From positions 1 through 53,023 of the forward strand of contig JAAXHO010000093.1 of NCBI GenBank assembly GCA_012270795.1: 53,023 nucleotides of DNA, written 5' to 3'. The notes below the pieces were generated by a model that was given only the letters and a program-made list of their open reading frames with translations, made no database searches and was not told where the DNA came from. Below are positions 52,874 through 53,023 of this stretch, in pieces. The stretch's first letter is position 1; each line of letters opens with the position of its first letter. This stretch comes from Candidatus Poribacteria bacterium (GTDB lineage: Bacteria > Poribacteria > WGA-4E > WGA-3G). A program made the translations under genes and the position numbers.

Positions 52874-53023
52874 CTACAATTCGGGCAAACTCTCAACAAT
52901 CTCCACCGTCTTTAGACTCACATTGATAACACGCCCAATCAAATCCACAATATATCGCGGCTCATTGACACGATTCGGATCGTTAACGATGCCGCTGCGT
53001 TTGTCTGTCTTGACACGATACTG
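52874..53023 (-). CDS. C-terminus of a probable type ISP restriction-modification enzyme (partial)
   Basis: The minus strand is open from the window edge to the stop at 52874-52876 and reads 'QYRVKTDKRSGIVNDPNR', then 'VNEPRYIVDLIGRVINVSLKTVEIV'. This resembles the C-terminal end of large helicase-methyltransferase type ISP enzymes and related predicted helicases. Only about 49 residues are visible, so the family call is from memory of this conserved ending and cannot be confirmed here. Confidence 0.6.
   Translation of the reverse strand, partial: QYRVKTDKRSGIVNDPNRVNEPRYIVDLIGRVINVSLKTVEIVESLPEL

Noticed and set aside
1-53023. rRNA or tRNA genes
   Set aside because: No cloverleaf with a TTCGA-type arm and no rRNA-like stretch was recognised in the intergenic regions by eye.

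Overview
This 53 kb window is AT-rich bacterial chromosome with short operons, many single genes and long intergenic stretches filled with inverted repeats. It encodes Hsp20 proteins, a sulfatase-like enzyme, a Gfo/Idh/MocA dehydrogenase, a nucleoside hydrolase, an enolase-superfamily enzyme, a Uma2 protein and secreted proteins with 'SDDSIKVWLNG...KVSDRGGGWG' repeats. Some coding debris ends in a 'WDGKNESGEFVASGVYFYTL'-type tail. This mix, with GTAGGAGCGACC palindromes, suggests a Gram-negative marine or sponge-type lineage such as Candidatus Poribacteria. The lineage call is inference from gene content; no rRNA or tRNA gene was recognised.

Layout. 0-5 kb: minus-strand hydantoinase/oxoprolinase, D-2-hydroxyacid dehydrogenase and a BMP-family binding protein with two palindromic operator-like sites in its leader. 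5-12.4 kb: a minimal tyrosine recombinase, UbiD decarboxylase, a thioredoxin-reductase-like flavoprotein, DNA polymerase I and an RRM protein with a clear terminator. 12.4-15.1 kb: an AAA protein with a damaged Walker A, divergent from a uridine-kinase-like enzyme. 15.1-19.6 kb: a repeat-rich stretch with a MITE whose end is amplified eight times, a secreted two-repeat protein, two sigma-54-type promoters and two Hsp20 genes, the second with a long arginine-rich N-terminus. 19.6-22.7 kb: aquaporin, sulfatase-like enzyme, and a 1 kb non-coding stretch with a perfect sigma-70 promoter ahead of strong RNA-like hairpins. 22.7-30.7 kb: an envelope region with exported proteins, an STT3/PglB-like oligosaccharyltransferase overlapping tail-to-tail with an O-antigen-ligase-like protein, a beta-barrel candidate and an OmpA-type lipoprotein. 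31-35 kb: sugar and nucleoside catabolism. 35.4-42.7 kb: an operon from a perfect promoter with PopT (DUF368), NAD kinase, RecN and a fused indolepyruvate:ferredoxin oxidoreductase. 42.8-53 kb: AroE, ZapA, an M48 protease, a trypsin-TPR protein, an ABC-2 permease, TrpS, a Uma2 gene broken by a 13-bp tandem duplication, pseudogene debris, and the C-terminus of a probable type ISP restriction-modification enzyme.

How the genes fit together. The STT3-like enzyme, the O-antigen-ligase-like protein and the PopT translocase all belong to undecaprenyl-carrier glycan chemistry, which suggests lipid-linked glycan assembly and protein glycosylation in this cell. The non-coding layer is the most unusual part. 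It holds at least three families of small inverted-repeat elements, one with four full copies flanked by TA, plus paired sigma-54 promoters, tandem operators and a candidate structured RNA.
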